A DNA stretch of 64,000 bases from an uncultured Clostridia bacterium (GCA_934464705.1 CAKSKB010000014.1:9341-73340), one strand, 5' to 3'; numbered from the stretch's first letter, positions 44,228 through 53,366 are shown. The notes: generated by a model not told the origin, from the sequence alone. Translations and numbers: made by a program.

Positions 44228-45733
44228 ATGAAGAGAATTTTTTTAAGTCTGTTATTGGCGGTTTTTTTGCTATGCTCGTGCGGAAAAAGCGAAAAACCTA
44301 TTGATATAAATTTTGAAAAGCAGGAAGGGGAATACTACCTTTTTGACGACAATCCGGAGTATTTAAGACCCGAGTACCGTGCGGATGGCAAGATTCCTTC
44401 CTCTATTGCTTGCTTTGATGAGCTGGGCGAGGGTACATACACGGTTTTTTCGTATCATCACAGAGGAACTTCCGCCGAAATCGATGAGGATTTATACTTT
44501 GATTTTCTTTTTTCGTCCGATGATGCGGTTGTGGAGATAGAAAACTTCTGCATGGATGTAAACTGGCAGTGGCACAAGGCATGGGCCGATTACAGCGGAA
44601 CAGAAGTTACAAGACCGATTTATTATAAGAATGCAAGCTGCAACTGCGGAGGCGGCGGAGAAAAACATAAAAGCGGCTGCCCGGCAGTTTGCGGAGGAGA
44701 TGTTTTTGAGCCGACAAAAGCCGAAGAACTCGGCGTGCCCATGAAGGTTTCGGGCAATCTTCTTTTAAGCGATATGCTCGGCAGAATCAAGGATAACGGT
44801 CTTAACAAGTTTCGCAACACATCAAAGGTTGACCCGGTATGGCTTATGATGAAATTTAAGGTTGTATCCGGCACGGTTTCCGCCGCAACGGTTTGCTATT
44901 CGGATATCGGCGCCGCTTCGGAAAATTTTGATACGATGAAAAAGGGCAGCTTTTTCAATGAGGTCCAGTATAAGGGTATTGCGGACTGCGCCCCCGCAGC
45001 CGATACCGAAATTTCGTATGCTTTTTCGGATTATTCGGGTGCAATTCCCGTAAGGGTTAAGAATATGCGTGCACCGGAAGGGTATGTTTCGGAAAACGGG
45101 AGGTTTGCAACGAGTATAAACACATGGCGCGAAGAAAAACCGATTGCCGCAGAAAGCGATATGGCAGAACTCCGCTACCGTGACGCCTCAAAAGCGGATT
45201 TATACGGCGAAAACCGTTCTTCTGACAATGTATGGCATTTTGACCCGTTTCACACAAAGCTTTACGGCGGTGAAAGTGAGGAAATTCTCGAAAAATACGG
45301 TGCAGCTGTCGGCGCGGATTTTGAACCTAACGGGGCGATTTCGGATTTGAAACATCCCGGAAAGAAAGGCAGCAAAGAATTTTACAAGTATTTTGCCTGC
45401 AATCTCGGCAATTTCGGGTTTACATATAAATTCAAACTGAACCTTGAAAACAGTACCGACAGGGACAGGGTTTTCAGATTCAATATAGATTCCGATGCGC
45501 CCGAGGTGTATCGGTTTACGCAAAAAGACGGCGACGGAAATATTATTTATTCCGACGGCGGAAAATACATAACCAAAAAGTTTGATGATGAGCCGAAGGG
45601 CGAAAATCCGGAGTTTATGAGCGATGATATTAAATTCAGCGTGCCGAAAAATTCGACCTCAACCGCAGAGGTCGAGGTCGTGATTCTTACCGGCTGCAAT
45701 GCTCCGGTTTATTATACTTTTTACAGTGAGTAG
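44228..45733 (+). CDS. Lipoprotein of unknown function
   Basis: 501 residues with a lipoprotein signal (LLLAVFLLCSC, lipidated Cys about 18). The mature part is rich in beta and acidic residues and has a cysteine cluster, ASCNCGGGGEKHKSGCPAVCGGD, that could bind a metal or form disulfides. I recognise no family. It is divergent from the beta-helix/peptidase operon and shares its palindromic promoter region, so a role in the same polysaccharide response is plausible. Confidence 0.75.
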   Translation: MKRIFLSLLLAVFLLCSCGKSEKPIDINFEKQEGEYYLFDDNPEYLRPEYRADGKIPSSIACFDELGEGTYTVFSYHHRGTSAEIDEDLYFDFLFSSDDAVVEIENFCMDVNWQWHKAWADYSGTEVTRPIYYKNASCNCGGGGEKHKSGCPAVCGGDVFEPTKAEELGVPMKVSGNLLLSDMLGRIKDNGLNKFRNTSKVDPVWLMMKFKVVSGTVSAATVCYSDIGAASENFDTMKKGSFFNEVQYKGIADCAPAADTEISYAFSDYSGAIPVRVKNMRAPEGYVSENGRFATSINTWREEKPIAAESDMAELRYRDASKADLYGENRSSDNVWHFDPFHTKLYGGESEEILEKYGAAVGADFEPNGAISDLKHPGKKGSKEFYKYFACNLGNFGFTYKFKLNLENSTDRDRVFRFNIDSDAPEVYRFTQKDGDGNIIYSDGGKYITKKFDDEPKGENPEFMSDDIKFSVPKNSTSTAEVEVVILTGCNAPVYYTFYSE

Positions 45734-45763
45734 TTTTTTAATACTTTTGTGAGTAGTTTTTTA
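45726..45763 (+). repeat. 15-bp direct repeat at the lipoprotein stop
   Basis: GTGAGTAGTTTTTTA occurs at 45726-45740 and again at 45749-45763. The first copy includes the stop codon. It is a short slippage-type duplication with no evident function. Confidence 0.7.
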
Positions 45764-45774
45764 TTAATTTTTTG

Positions 45775-45803
45775 TTGACAAAGCTGAAAAAGTGTGCTAA
45801 AAT
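45775..45803 (+). promoter_or_regulatory. Promoter of pheST
   Basis: TTGACA (45775-45780), a spacer of 17, and TAAAAT (45798-45803). Transcription would begin near 45810, at the head of the T-box leader. Confidence 0.8.
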
Positions 45804-45809
45804 GATAAT

Positions 45810-46056
45810 ATAATACTATGAAAGAGTGGGTCTTATCCCAAAGTAGTTTGCGGATTTTTGAATCAAGAGAGCAGGTGCCGCCGGCTGAAAGCATCTGTAT
45901 TCGGGCTGCAAACGAAATTCGGCTCCGGAGTGTCCGTGAGAAATCGCGGGTGTTATGCGTTCACGCCAAAAACGCTTTGAGTGCGGATTTTATCCGAAAT
46001 CGGGTGGTACCGCGGGCTTTTCGGCTCGTCCCTTTGGGACGGGTCTTTATTTTTTG
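45810..46056 (+). promoter_or_regulatory. T-box leader (Phe) of pheST
   Basis: The leader contains the T-box core GGGTGGTACCGCGG (46002-46015), which pairs with the tRNA acceptor end, followed by a terminator stem (46027-46032 with 46036-46041) and a T-run. Upstream stem I elements (AGAGAGCAGGTG, then CTCCGGAG) place the specifier at about 45918-45920, where TTC stands, a phenylalanine codon. Uncharged tRNA-Phe should favour the antiterminator and raise pheST expression. Confidence 0.92.
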
Positions 46057-46084
46057 AATTATTATTGAAAGGATTGATTTTTTT

Positions 46085-47137
46085 ATGTCAGACAGGACGC
46101 AGGAAATCAAGCAGGCTTTTCTCGATGAACTTAAAAACATTTCGGATATTGCTTCGCTTGAATCCGTCAAGGTGAAATATCTTGGCAAAAACGGCAGTAT
46201 TACGGCTCTCATGAAGGACATGAAGTCGCTTGCGCCGGAGGAAAAAAAGGCATTCGGTCAGATTGTGAATAAACTTAAAGGGGAAGCTTCAAGCTTTATT
46301 GCGGATAAGTTTGAGGAACTTAAAGCAAAAGCGGTTGAGGAAGAAATTAACCGTATGGAAGAGTTTGATGTTACGGCTCCGGCGAATCTTGAAAGGGGTT
46401 CGTATCATCCTATTACCCTTGTGCAGCGTGACTGCGAAAGAATATTCAAATCAATGGGCTTTACGGTTGAGGATTACAGCGAGGTTGTGACGGATTACGA
46501 ATGTTTTGAGTCGCTCAACATTCCGAAAGACCACCCGGCGCGTGATATGCAGGATACCTATTATCTTGAAAACGGTCAGCTTCTTAAGAGCCAGACCTCC
46601 GCTGCGCAGAATGCGATTTACAAAAAATACAAGGATGCGCTCATTAACGACGGTGTGCCGATTAAGGCAATTTTTCCGGGGCGCTGTTTCAGAAACGAAG
46701 CGACCGATGCATGCCACGAAAACACTTTCTTCCAGATGGAAGGCGTTATGGTTGACAAAAATATTTCGATTTCAAACCTTATCTTCTTTATGAAAACCAT
46801 GCTCTCCGAGGTGTTCAGAAAGGATATTAAAGTAAGGCTTCGCCCGGGATTTTTCCCGTTTGTCGAGCCGGGCTTTGAACTTGATATAAACTGCCTTATC
46901 TGCGGCGGTGAAGGGTGCCCGTCATGCAAGCACAGCGGCTGGCTTGAACTTTGTCCCTGCGGAATGATTCACCCCGAGGTTCTTAAGGCCGGCGGCATTG
47001 ACCCCGAAAAGTATACCGGTTTTGCGTTCGGCCTCGGTCTTACAAGACTTGCAATGATGAAGTACGGTATTAAGGATATTCGCGATTTGAACAGCGGTAA
47101 TCTGAAAAGCTTAAGTCAGTTTACCGACGATGAATAG
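46085..47137 (+). CDS. pheS: Phenylalanyl-tRNA synthetase alpha subunit
   Basis: Catalytic subunit of the alpha2-beta2 enzyme that charges tRNA-Phe. At 350 residues, an N-terminal coiled coil is followed by class II motifs: HPARDMQDTYYLEN, FPGRCFRNEATDACHENTFFQMEG (motif 2), and GFAFGLGLTRLAMMKYGI (motif 3). The segment CLICGGEGCPSCKHSGWLELCPCGM has extra cysteines that could bind zinc. The first gene after the T-box; pheT follows 11 bases later. Confidence 0.96.
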   Translation: MSDRTQEIKQAFLDELKNISDIASLESVKVKYLGKNGSITALMKDMKSLAPEEKKAFGQIVNKLKGEASSFIADKFEELKAKAVEEEINRMEEFDVTAPANLERGSYHPITLVQRDCERIFKSMGFTVEDYSEVVTDYECFESLNIPKDHPARDMQDTYYLENGQLLKSQTSAAQNAIYKKYKDALINDGVPIKAIFPGRCFRNEATDACHENTFFQMEGVMVDKNISISNLIFFMKTMLSEVFRKDIKVRLRPGFFPFVEPGFELDINCLICGGEGCPSCKHSGWLELCPCGMIHPEVLKAGGIDPEKYTGFAFGLGLTRLAMMKYGIKDIRDLNSGNLKSLSQFTDDE

Positions 47138-47148
47138 GAGGGGTTGAA

Positions 47149-49512
47149 ATGTTTTTGTCTATGAACTGGATTTCCGACTTTGTTGATTTGTCGGGTCTTG
47201 ATAAGTTAAAGCTTATAAATCAGTTTTCGCTTTCTACGGCGGAAGTCGAGAACGAGATATTTTTTAAAGGAAGCGATATTTCGGGAGTTGTTGCCGCAAA
47301 AATCGTAAGTGTTGAAAACCACCCCGAGTCTAAAAAGCTTCATCTTTTAAAAGTTGATACGGGCAGCGGCGAACTTACCGATGTTGTGTGCGGTGCGCCT
47401 AATGTTAGGGTTGGCATGGTTACGGCATTTGCAAAGGTCGGCGCAAAGCTCGGAGAAATCAATATTGCTCCGCGCGATCTTGCAGGCTTTACATCTTATG
47501 GAATGTGCTGCTCCGAACATGAACTCGGGCTCAGCGACGACCACAGCGGCATTATGGATATAACCGACGATATTCCTCTCGGAACAGACCTTAAAGAGGT
47601 TTACGGGATTGAGGATATTGTGTTTGAGGTTGATAATAAATCCCTTACAAACCGTCCCGACCTCTGGGGGCACTACGGTATTGCCCGTGAATTTGCGGCT
47701 CTTGCCGGCAGACCGTTAAAACCGCTTGATACGGTTGAACTGTCGCAGTATGACAGTTTGCCGGGGGTTGATATGAAAATCGAAGACCCTCTTTGTTACC
47801 GCTATTCCTGCATGCAGGTTAAAAACATTACAAGAACGGTAAGCCCGGTGAACATGAGAATAAGGCTCTATTACTGCGGCATGAGAGCAATTAATTTTCT
47901 TGCCGACCTTACGAACTATATAATGCTTGAAATGGGTCAGCCTATGCATGCCTTCGACTCAAGAAAAATCGAAAAAATCAGAATCAAGCGCTTTGCGGAG
48001 CCCTTCACTTTCCAAACTCTCGACGGTGTGGAAAGGCACATTGACGAAAACACACTTATGATTTGCAATGATAACACTCCAGTTGCTATTGCCGGAATTA
48101 TGGGCGGTCTTGACTCCGAAATAGTTGAAGATACCACCTGCCTTACGCTTGAATCCGCAACATTTGACGCAGCCTCGGTAAGAAAATCGACCGTAAGGCT
48201 TGCGCACAGAACGGACGCTTCAATGCGCTACGAAAAATCGCTTGATCCCGAAATGACCGTTCCGGCCATCGGCAGATTTATAAAGCTTATGAAGGATGCC
48301 GATGAGGGCGCAGAGGTTATTTCAAGGCTTACCGATGAGTATGCTCATCGTTTCGATAAGGTTAAACTGGAGTTTGACAAGAACTTTGTTGACCGCTACA
48401 CCGGTATCGAAATTGATAACGATACAATTGTTAAAACACTTAAGTCGCTTGATTTCGGTGTTACGCTTGACGGCGACAGATTCACCGTTGAGGTTCCGTC
48501 GCACAGGGCAACAAAGGATGTCACAATTAAGGCTGACATCATTGAAGAAATCACAAGAATCTACGGCTATGACAATTTTGCCGTAAACACAGCAAATGCA
48601 CCGCTTTATCCTGTAAGAGCCGCAGAAGAAAAAACGGTTGAGGATAAAATCAAGGATATTCTTGTAAAACGCTTTTCAATGCATGAACTTCATTCTTATG
48701 TGTGGGCGTACTATGATGAATATAAAGAACTCGGTATTCCGGTTGACGACAACATAAAACTGATAAACGCAACAAACCCGAATATCGAAACTATCAGGCG
48801 ATCAATCATTCCGACCCAGCTTTGCCAGATTAAGTATAATACAAATTATTCAACCGACTATGCCGTTTTTGAAATCGGAAGGGTTGTGGAAGGTCTAAAG
48901 CCGGACGGTCTTTGCAATGAACGCAAAAAGCTTGCGGTTACCGTTTACAGCAAAACTAAATCGTATGAGGAACTTTATATGGGGCTCCGCGATGCGCTTG
49001 CGGTTGTTGCGGACGATATTAAGCATATGCCGCTTGAGTTTGAAAAAATTACGGCGGATAAGGCTTATCAGCATCCGAAGAATCTTAATAAAATTCTTTG
49101 CGGCGGTGCCGCACTCGGCGAAATGGGTATCGTTCATCCGGTTGTTTCCAAAAAGATTGATAAAAAGGCGGCGATTGTTTATGCCGAAATCGATGTAAGC
49201 AAGTTTGCCGAAATCGAAAATGCCGGCATAGTTTATGATGAGCCTTCAAAATATCCGGAGATGGAAATAGATGTTACATTCGTATCGCCCGTATTTGCGC
49301 CTATCGGAAAGGCGATTGCCGATGAGAACTGCAGCCTTATTAAGAGCGTCAGGGTTGCGGATACCTACGGCAGCGGTGAAAACAAAGCTATAACCGTGAG
49401 AATTGTGTTCTCTCATCCGGAAAGAACGCTTACAAAAGATGAGGCTATGGAGGTTGTCGATTCGGTTATCGATAAGCTTAAAGCTCAGGGAATACAGGCG
49501 AAAAGCATATGA
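47149..49512 (+). CDS. pheT: Phenylalanyl-tRNA synthetase beta subunit
   Basis: 787 residues with the standard domain series: N-terminal B1, an EMAP/OB-fold tRNA-binding domain (about 40-150, with HPESKKLHLLKVDTG and CGAPNVRVGM), B3/B4 editing domain (QPMHAFDSRKI), B5 and a C-terminal anticodon-binding fold (FVSPVFAPIGKAI). It helps bind tRNA and removes mischarged tyrosine. A good SD (AGGAGGGG) precedes ATG. It overlaps rdgB by four bases. Confidence 0.96.
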   Translation: MFLSMNWISDFVDLSGLDKLKLINQFSLSTAEVENEIFFKGSDISGVVAAKIVSVENHPESKKLHLLKVDTGSGELTDVVCGAPNVRVGMVTAFAKVGAKLGEINIAPRDLAGFTSYGMCCSEHELGLSDDHSGIMDITDDIPLGTDLKEVYGIEDIVFEVDNKSLTNRPDLWGHYGIAREFAALAGRPLKPLDTVELSQYDSLPGVDMKIEDPLCYRYSCMQVKNITRTVSPVNMRIRLYYCGMRAINFLADLTNYIMLEMGQPMHAFDSRKIEKIRIKRFAEPFTFQTLDGVERHIDENTLMICNDNTPVAIAGIMGGLDSEIVEDTTCLTLESATFDAASVRKSTVRLAHRTDASMRYEKSLDPEMTVPAIGRFIKLMKDADEGAEVISRLTDEYAHRFDKVKLEFDKNFVDRYTGIEIDNDTIVKTLKSLDFGVTLDGDRFTVEVPSHRATKDVTIKADIIEEITRIYGYDNFAVNTANAPLYPVRAAEEKTVEDKIKDILVKRFSMHELHSYVWAYYDEYKELGIPVDDNIKLINATNPNIETIRRSIIPTQLCQIKYNTNYSTDYAVFEIGRVVEGLKPDGLCNERKKLAVTVYSKTKSYEELYMGLRDALAVVADDIKHMPLEFEKITADKAYQHPKNLNKILCGGAALGEMGIVHPVVSKKIDKKAAIVYAEIDVSKFAEIENAGIVYDEPSKYPEMEIDVTFVSPVFAPIGKAIADENCSLIKSVRVADTYGSGENKAITVRIVFSHPERTLTKDEAMEVVDSVIDKLKAQGIQAKSI

Positions 49513-50087
49513 AGATACTGATTTCAAGCAGAAACAAGAATAAAATCCGTGAGGTGCGGGAAATCTTAAGCGGATGCGAAATATTGACTCCCGATGATGT
49601 CGGCTCGTTTGATGAAGTCGAGGAGGACGGCAGTACATTTGAGGAAAACGCTCTTAAAAAAGCAAAGGAAATCTGCGAGCAGACCGGCATGATAACGATT
49701 GCTGATGATTCCGGGCTTTGTGTTGACGCTCTCGGCGGAGCACCGGGTATTTATTCGGCACGGTTTGCCGGAGATGGGCACGATGATGAGGAAAACATCA
49801 AAAAGCTTCTGAAGCTTCTTGAAAATGAGGAAAACCGCAGCGCGAAATTTGTTTCCGCTGCTGCGGTGTGCTTTCCGGACGGAAAACATTTTGTGGTAAG
49901 AGGCGAATGCGAAGGGACAATACTTCGTGAAAAACGGGGCTCTAACGGCTTCGGATATGACCCTGTTTTTTATACGGAGGTATATAAAAAAAGCTTTGCT
50001 GAAATTTCGGATGACGAAAAGAACAGTATTTCCCACAGAAGGCGTGCCTTTGACGCTTTGAAAAAGAAACTTGATGAATTGATGTAA
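49509..50087 (+). CDS. rdgB: Non-canonical purine NTP pyrophosphatase (RdgB/HAM1)
   Basis: Hydrolyses dITP/XTP to keep damaged purines out of nucleic acids. At 192 residues it has the family signature SSRNKNKIREVREIL (P-loop-like), TFEENALKKAKE, ADDSGLCVDALGGAPGIYSARFAG, GSNGFGYDPVF and SHRRRAFDALK. Its ATGA overlap with the pheT stop implies translational coupling; it thus falls under the Phe T-box. Confidence 0.95.
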   Translation: MKILISSRNKNKIREVREILSGCEILTPDDVGSFDEVEEDGSTFEENALKKAKEICEQTGMITIADDSGLCVDALGGAPGIYSARFAGDGHDDEENIKKLLKLLENEENRSAKFVSAAAVCFPDGKHFVVRGECEGTILREKRGSNGFGYDPVFYTEVYKKSFAEISDDEKNSISHRRRAFDALKKKLDELM

Positions 50088-50096
50088 TTTGTATAT

Positions 50097-50125
50097 AATG
50101 CGCCGCAGAAGCAATGCGGCGCATT
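50097..50125. terminator. Hairpin after rdgB
   Basis: AATGCGCCGC (50097-50106) pairs with GCGGCGCATT (50116-50125). The stem is strong but only a poor T-run follows, so termination may be partial. Confidence 0.6.
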
Positions 50126-50161
50126 ATCTGTAATAAAATTTGCAAAAATTGAAAAAAATAC

Positions 50162-50190
50162 TTGACTTTTTTTCCGCTTTATGCTATAAT
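50162..50190 (+). promoter_or_regulatory. Promoter of tRNA-Pro(GGG)
   Basis: TTGACT (50162-50167), a spacer of 17, and TATAAT (50185-50190), 30 bases before the tRNA. This is the arrangement the other tRNA-Pro gene has lost. Confidence 0.8.
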
Positions 50191-50220
50191 ACATAATGTT
50201 GCAAATGCAAGTGTATATTT

Positions 50221-50294
50221 CTGGGTGTAGCGCAGTTTGGTAGCGTGCTTGAATGGGGTTCAAGAGGTCGCAGGTTCAATTCCTGTCACCCAGA
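50221..50294 (+). tRNA. tRNA-Pro (anticodon GGG)
   Basis: A 74-base cloverleaf: acceptor CTGGGTG/CACCCAG, D-arm, anticodon stem CTTGA/TCAAG around loop ATGGGGT (anticodon GGG, G37), T-arm with TTCAATT, discriminator A, no encoded CCA. The 3' flank is nearly identical to that of tRNA-Pro(UGG). Confidence 0.93.
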
Positions 50295-50306
50295 TGTTTG
50301 AAATTT

Positions 50307-50347
50307 CCGCATAATTGCTGATAAATTCAGTGGTTATGCGGTTTTTC
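50307..50347 (+). terminator. tRNA terminator, twin of the one at 4089
   Basis: CCGCATAA (50307-50314) pairs with TTATGCGG (50334-50341), followed by a T-run. One base differs from the corresponding stretch behind tRNA-Pro(UGG). Confidence 0.85.
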
Positions 50348-50400
50348 TTTGTTTTATGCAAGGAAAATATTGGATGAAAAATGATGAAATTTGATAATAA

Positions 50401-50420
50401 ATGTTCGCAAAATGTTCGCA
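50401..50420. repeat. Short direct repeat before the recombinase remnant
   Basis: ATGTTCGCA occurs twice (50401-50409 and 50412-50420), just past the end of the recombinase gene and near the tRNA. Such repeats are often recombinase arm sites, but two copies are weak evidence. Confidence 0.4.
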
Positions 50421-50428
50421 GAATAAAG

Positions 50429-50617
50429 TTAATAATTAGTCAAGTTAAGTTTATTGAGAATCTCCCGCTTTTGCTTATCTCTGATTTCGGCATATATATC
50501 CATTGTAGTATGAATATCTGAGTGACCCATAATATATTGCAATTCTTTTACTCCCAGCTTTGCTTCTACTCCTAAAGTCGCAAAAGCATGGCGGAGCTGG
50601 TGAGGTGTGATACCCTG
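50429..50617 (-). pseudogene. Tyrosine recombinase (integrase), 3' fragment
   Basis: Only the last ~60 residues remain. They include three catalytic positions: Arg in GITPHQLRHAFA, His in MGHSDIHTT, and the nucleophile Tyr in DIYAE. The 5' part ends abruptly near 50617, where sequence of an M13 peptidase running the other way begins. Its place next to a tRNA is what an integrated element leaves behind. It cannot make an active enzyme as it stands. Confidence 0.85.
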
Positions 50618-51372
50618 ACAAATGGAAAACATATCTTGACAATGCTGATATAAAATCTGCGGCAGAGGGCGGAAGCTATTTTGATAACATTCTTGAAATC
50701 GCTAAAGCGTCAATGAAATATTTATCCGAATTGCAGGGAACAACGCCAGATAAAACAAAGTGGGCAATGTATCCGTACACGGTGAATGCGTGCTACAGTG
50801 CAACTGCGAACGACATTACGTTCCCGGCTGCAATCCTTCAGCCGCCGATGTATGATGTAAATGCGCCGTATGAAGAAAATTTAGGCGCAATAGGTTATAT
50901 TATAGCACACGAGATCACCCACGCTTTTGATAACAACGGCGCAAAATTTGACGAAAACGGAAATGCCGCCGATTGGTGGACAAAAGAAGATTATGCCGAG
51001 TTTGAAAAACGGTGCGAAAAAACAGTGTATTTCTACGACAGGCAGGAGAGTGTTCCCGGTGTTCCGATGAACGGACGGCAAACTTTAAGCGAGAATGTAG
51101 CTGACCAAGGCGCAGTGCAGTGTATAACAGAGGTTGCGTCACGACTTGAAAATCCCGATTATCAAAAGCTGTACCGTTCTATGGCGAAAGCGTGGGCGAG
51201 CACAAAAACACGTGAATACGCAAAGTACATGGCTGGCATCGATGTTCTTTCAGAGGATAAACTACGTGTAAACCGTGTGGTAGTAAACTGTGAAGAATTT
51301 TATAAAGCTTTCGGCATAACAGAAAAAGACGGAATGTGGGTACCTGAAAATGAAAGAGTAAAAATATGGTAA
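50611..51372 (+). pseudogene. M13-family metallopeptidase (PepO/neprilysin type), 5'-truncated
   Basis: About 253 residues of a protein normally near 680. The catalytic domain is intact: zinc motif HEITHAFDNNGA, third ligand in ENVADQGA, and the family C-terminus ending VKIW. The frame can be followed back through AEGGSYFDNILEIAKAS to YPDKWKTYLDNAD, which still looks like M13, and then stops at the recombinase junction near 50610. There is no start, SD or signal sequence. A protein could begin at ATG 50713 but would lack most of the enzyme. Confidence 0.85.
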
Positions 51373-51391
51373 TAAACGGAGATGAGGAAAA

Positions 51392-52108
51392 ATGCAGACA
51401 ATAGGATTGATCGGCGGTATGAGCTGGGAAAGCACGGCTTTATACTACCGAATAATAAATGAATATATTAAGGAAAAACTCAGAGGACTGCACAGTGCAA
51501 AAATTTTAATGTACAGTGTTGACTTTGCGGAAATCGAGTACTGTCAATCTTTAGAACAGTGGGACAAAAGTGCGGAAATTCTGACGGATGCGGCAAAACG
51601 GCTTGAAATCGGCGGTGCGGATTTTATCGTTATCTGCACAAATACAATGCATAAGGTTGCGCCGCAGGTTGAAAAAAACATAAATATCCCGATTCTTCAT
51701 ATTGCAGACACAACCGCCGCCGAGCTTGCAACAAGCAACATTAAAAAGACGGCGCTTTTGGGAACAAAGTATACAATGACTCAAGAATTTTATAAAGAAA
51801 GAATTGCCGCAAAAGGCATAGACATCGTTGTGCCAAGCGATACCGAAATTGAAATTGTAAACGGCGTTATATACGATGAATTGTGTATGGGAATTGTTTC
51901 GGAAAAATCAAGGGCGAAATTTCAAAAAATTATATCAAGACTGAAAAATGAAGAAAATGCCGAGGCTGTTATATTGGGATGTACCGAAATCGGACTTTTG
52001 ATAAAGCAGAGCGATTCACCTCTCCCCGTTTTTGATACAACATATATTCACGCACAAGCCGCAGCAAAAAAAGCGCTTTTTGATGAAGTCAAAACGAATT
52101 TACAATAA
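51392..52108 (+). CDS. Aspartate/glutamate racemase-family protein
   Basis: 238 residues, apparently intact. The opening GLIGGMSWESTALYYRIINE, the first catalytic Cys in IVICTNTMHKV (about residue 83) and the second in VILGCTEIGLLI (about 195) match the RacD/RacX family, which interconverts D and L amino acids without a cofactor. SD GATGAGGAA precedes ATG. It is the only whole gene between the M13 fragment and the first 234-bp repeat, whose 5' hairpin serves as its terminator. A broad-specificity amino acid racemase is an alternative. Confidence 0.9.
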   Translation: MQTIGLIGGMSWESTALYYRIINEYIKEKLRGLHSAKILMYSVDFAEIEYCQSLEQWDKSAEILTDAAKRLEIGGADFIVICTNTMHKVAPQVEKNINIPILHIADTTAAELATSNIKKTALLGTKYTMTQEFYKERIAAKGIDIVVPSDTEIEIVNGVIYDELCMGIVSEKSRAKFQKIISRLKNEENAEAVILGCTEIGLLIKQSDSPLPVFDTTYIHAQAAAKKALFDEVKTNLQ

Positions 52109-52116
52109 TATTGAAT

Positions 52117-52350
52117 GATAGAATAATGCACCGCTTTCGCCTGTTTTTTAGGTCAAAAGCGGTGCATTATTTTTCGAGGAAAAGTTGCGGAGTGAACGCA
52201 CCGAGCAGTAAGTAGCTGAAAATGCCTTGATTTTAGCACGACACTTGTTACAACGAAACTTTTCTTTTTGCAAAAATACCGATATTATGAGCTTTTTGGG
52301 CAAAAAAACAGAACCGCAATTTTGTATCAAAATTACGGTTCAGATTTGGT
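52117..52350. repeat. 234-bp direct repeat, copy A
   Basis: Matches 63488-63721 in the same orientation, with scattered differences. The left edge is a terminator-like hairpin (AATGCACCGCTTT with AAAAGCGGTGCATT), the right edge another (GAACCGCAATTTTG with CAAAATTACGGTTC). Between them a GAAAAGTT-type arm faces an inverted AACTTTTC. A minus-strand frame of about 60 codons with CNKC is open in both copies, but I see no family and do not call it a gene. It may be a miniature mobile element. Confidence 0.75.
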
Positions 52351-52635
52351 AAAAGTGGACACTATTGATACTATTTCCGATGATTTTGCGAAAATCAAGG
52401 TTGTCGGAGTGGGCGGCGGTAACAACGCCGTAAACCGTATGATTGAAAACGGAATCAAGTGCGTGGACTTTATTGTGGTCAATACGGATAATCAGGCGCT
52501 CAAAAAATCAATCGCGGCTCAGAAAATCCAGATAGGCGAAAAGCTTACAAAGGGTCTGGGCGCATGCGTAAAGCCGGAAATCGGCAAGGACGCGGCTGAG
52601 GAAAGCCGTGACGATATTGCCGCAGCGCTTTCGGG
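52351..52635 (+). pseudogene. ftsZ, N-terminal fragment
   Basis: About 85 residues of the tubulin-like GTPase FtsZ: DDFAKIKVVGVGGG, NAVNRMIENGIK, VDFIVVNTDNQAL, KIQIGEKLTKGLGA and AAEESRDDIAAAL. The glycine run reads GVGGGNNA where clostridial FtsZ has four glycines. The fragment begins right at the edge of repeat copy A without a start codon of its own and ends near 52635, before the GGGTGTG GTP loop. It cannot function. Confidence 0.85.
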
Positions 52636-53322
52636 GGGCGTTTGCGGCGGACAACAAGCGTGAGGCGAATACGATTATAGCGTCGTCAATCAGGATTACG
52701 CTGCTGTTTTCGTTCCCCTGCGTTGTCGGGCTTTCGGCGCTTGCAACACCGATACTGAACGCTCTTTACGGGACGGACGCCTCCTCAGAGATGCTTCAGG
52801 TTCTTGCGTTTGCTATAGTTTGGGTCACCCTCGTTTCGGTCACATCTTCGATTTTGCAGGCGGCGGGCAGGGTGTGGCTCCCGGTGGTGCATATGATTAT
52901 CGGCTCTGCCGTGAAAATAGCGGCAAGCTACATATTTATAGGTATTCCTTCGCTCAATATCCTCGGCACATCCGTCAGCACCGTGCTCTGCTATTTCACG
53001 ATTGCGGCGCTCAACATCTACGCCGTTATGCGCACAACGGGCTTTAAGTTCAGCATTAAGGACTTTGTTCCGAAGCCTTGCGCGGCGTCGGTAATGATGG
53101 GAATAGTGACGGTTGCCGCCTGCAAGGTCGGCTCGAACCTGTTTCCCGGCGGAAGGCTCGGCTCGGTGGCTTTGACGCTCGTATGCATGATTGTTGCGGC
53201 GGCGGTGTATTTTGCGGCGGTCCTGCTTCTGAGGGATTGTTAAGAAGGACGATATAAAAATGCTGCCCAAGGGCAAAAAAATAGCGGAAATTATGGAAAA
53301 ACAGGGGCTTGTGAAGGAATAA
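52636..53322 (+). pseudogene. spoVB-type flippase, C-terminal fragment with frameshift
   Basis: The last third of a stage V sporulation B / MurJ-like polysaccharide exporter, with membrane segments around ITLLFSFPCVVGLSALATPI and LGTSVSTVLCYF. The frame stops at 53243, but the family-like tail DDIKMLPKGKKIAEIMEKQG continues in another frame to 53322, so one base has been gained or lost near 53232-53240. About two thirds of the gene is missing at the ftsZ junction. Its stop overlaps the mazG start. Confidence 0.82.
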
Positions 53323-53366
53323 TGTATACTTTTGACGATTTGCTTGAAATTGTGGATAAGCTGTGG
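53322..53366 (+). pseudogene. mazG, first ~15 codons only
   Basis: MYTFDDLLEIVDKLW is the typical opening of the nucleotide pyrophosphohydrolase MazG, which normally continues with a conserved CPWD motif. The start overlaps the spoVB stop, matching the spoVB-mazG order common in Clostridia. After about 15 codons the frame runs without a break into a solute-binding protein. Confidence 0.65.

Noticed and set aside
52148..52330. ~60-codon minus-strand frame with a CNKC motif, present in both 234-bp repeats
   Set aside because: The two copies are similar at DNA level anyway, the frame covers the structural hairpins, and there is no SD or recognisable family. Kept as part of the repeat, not as a gene.
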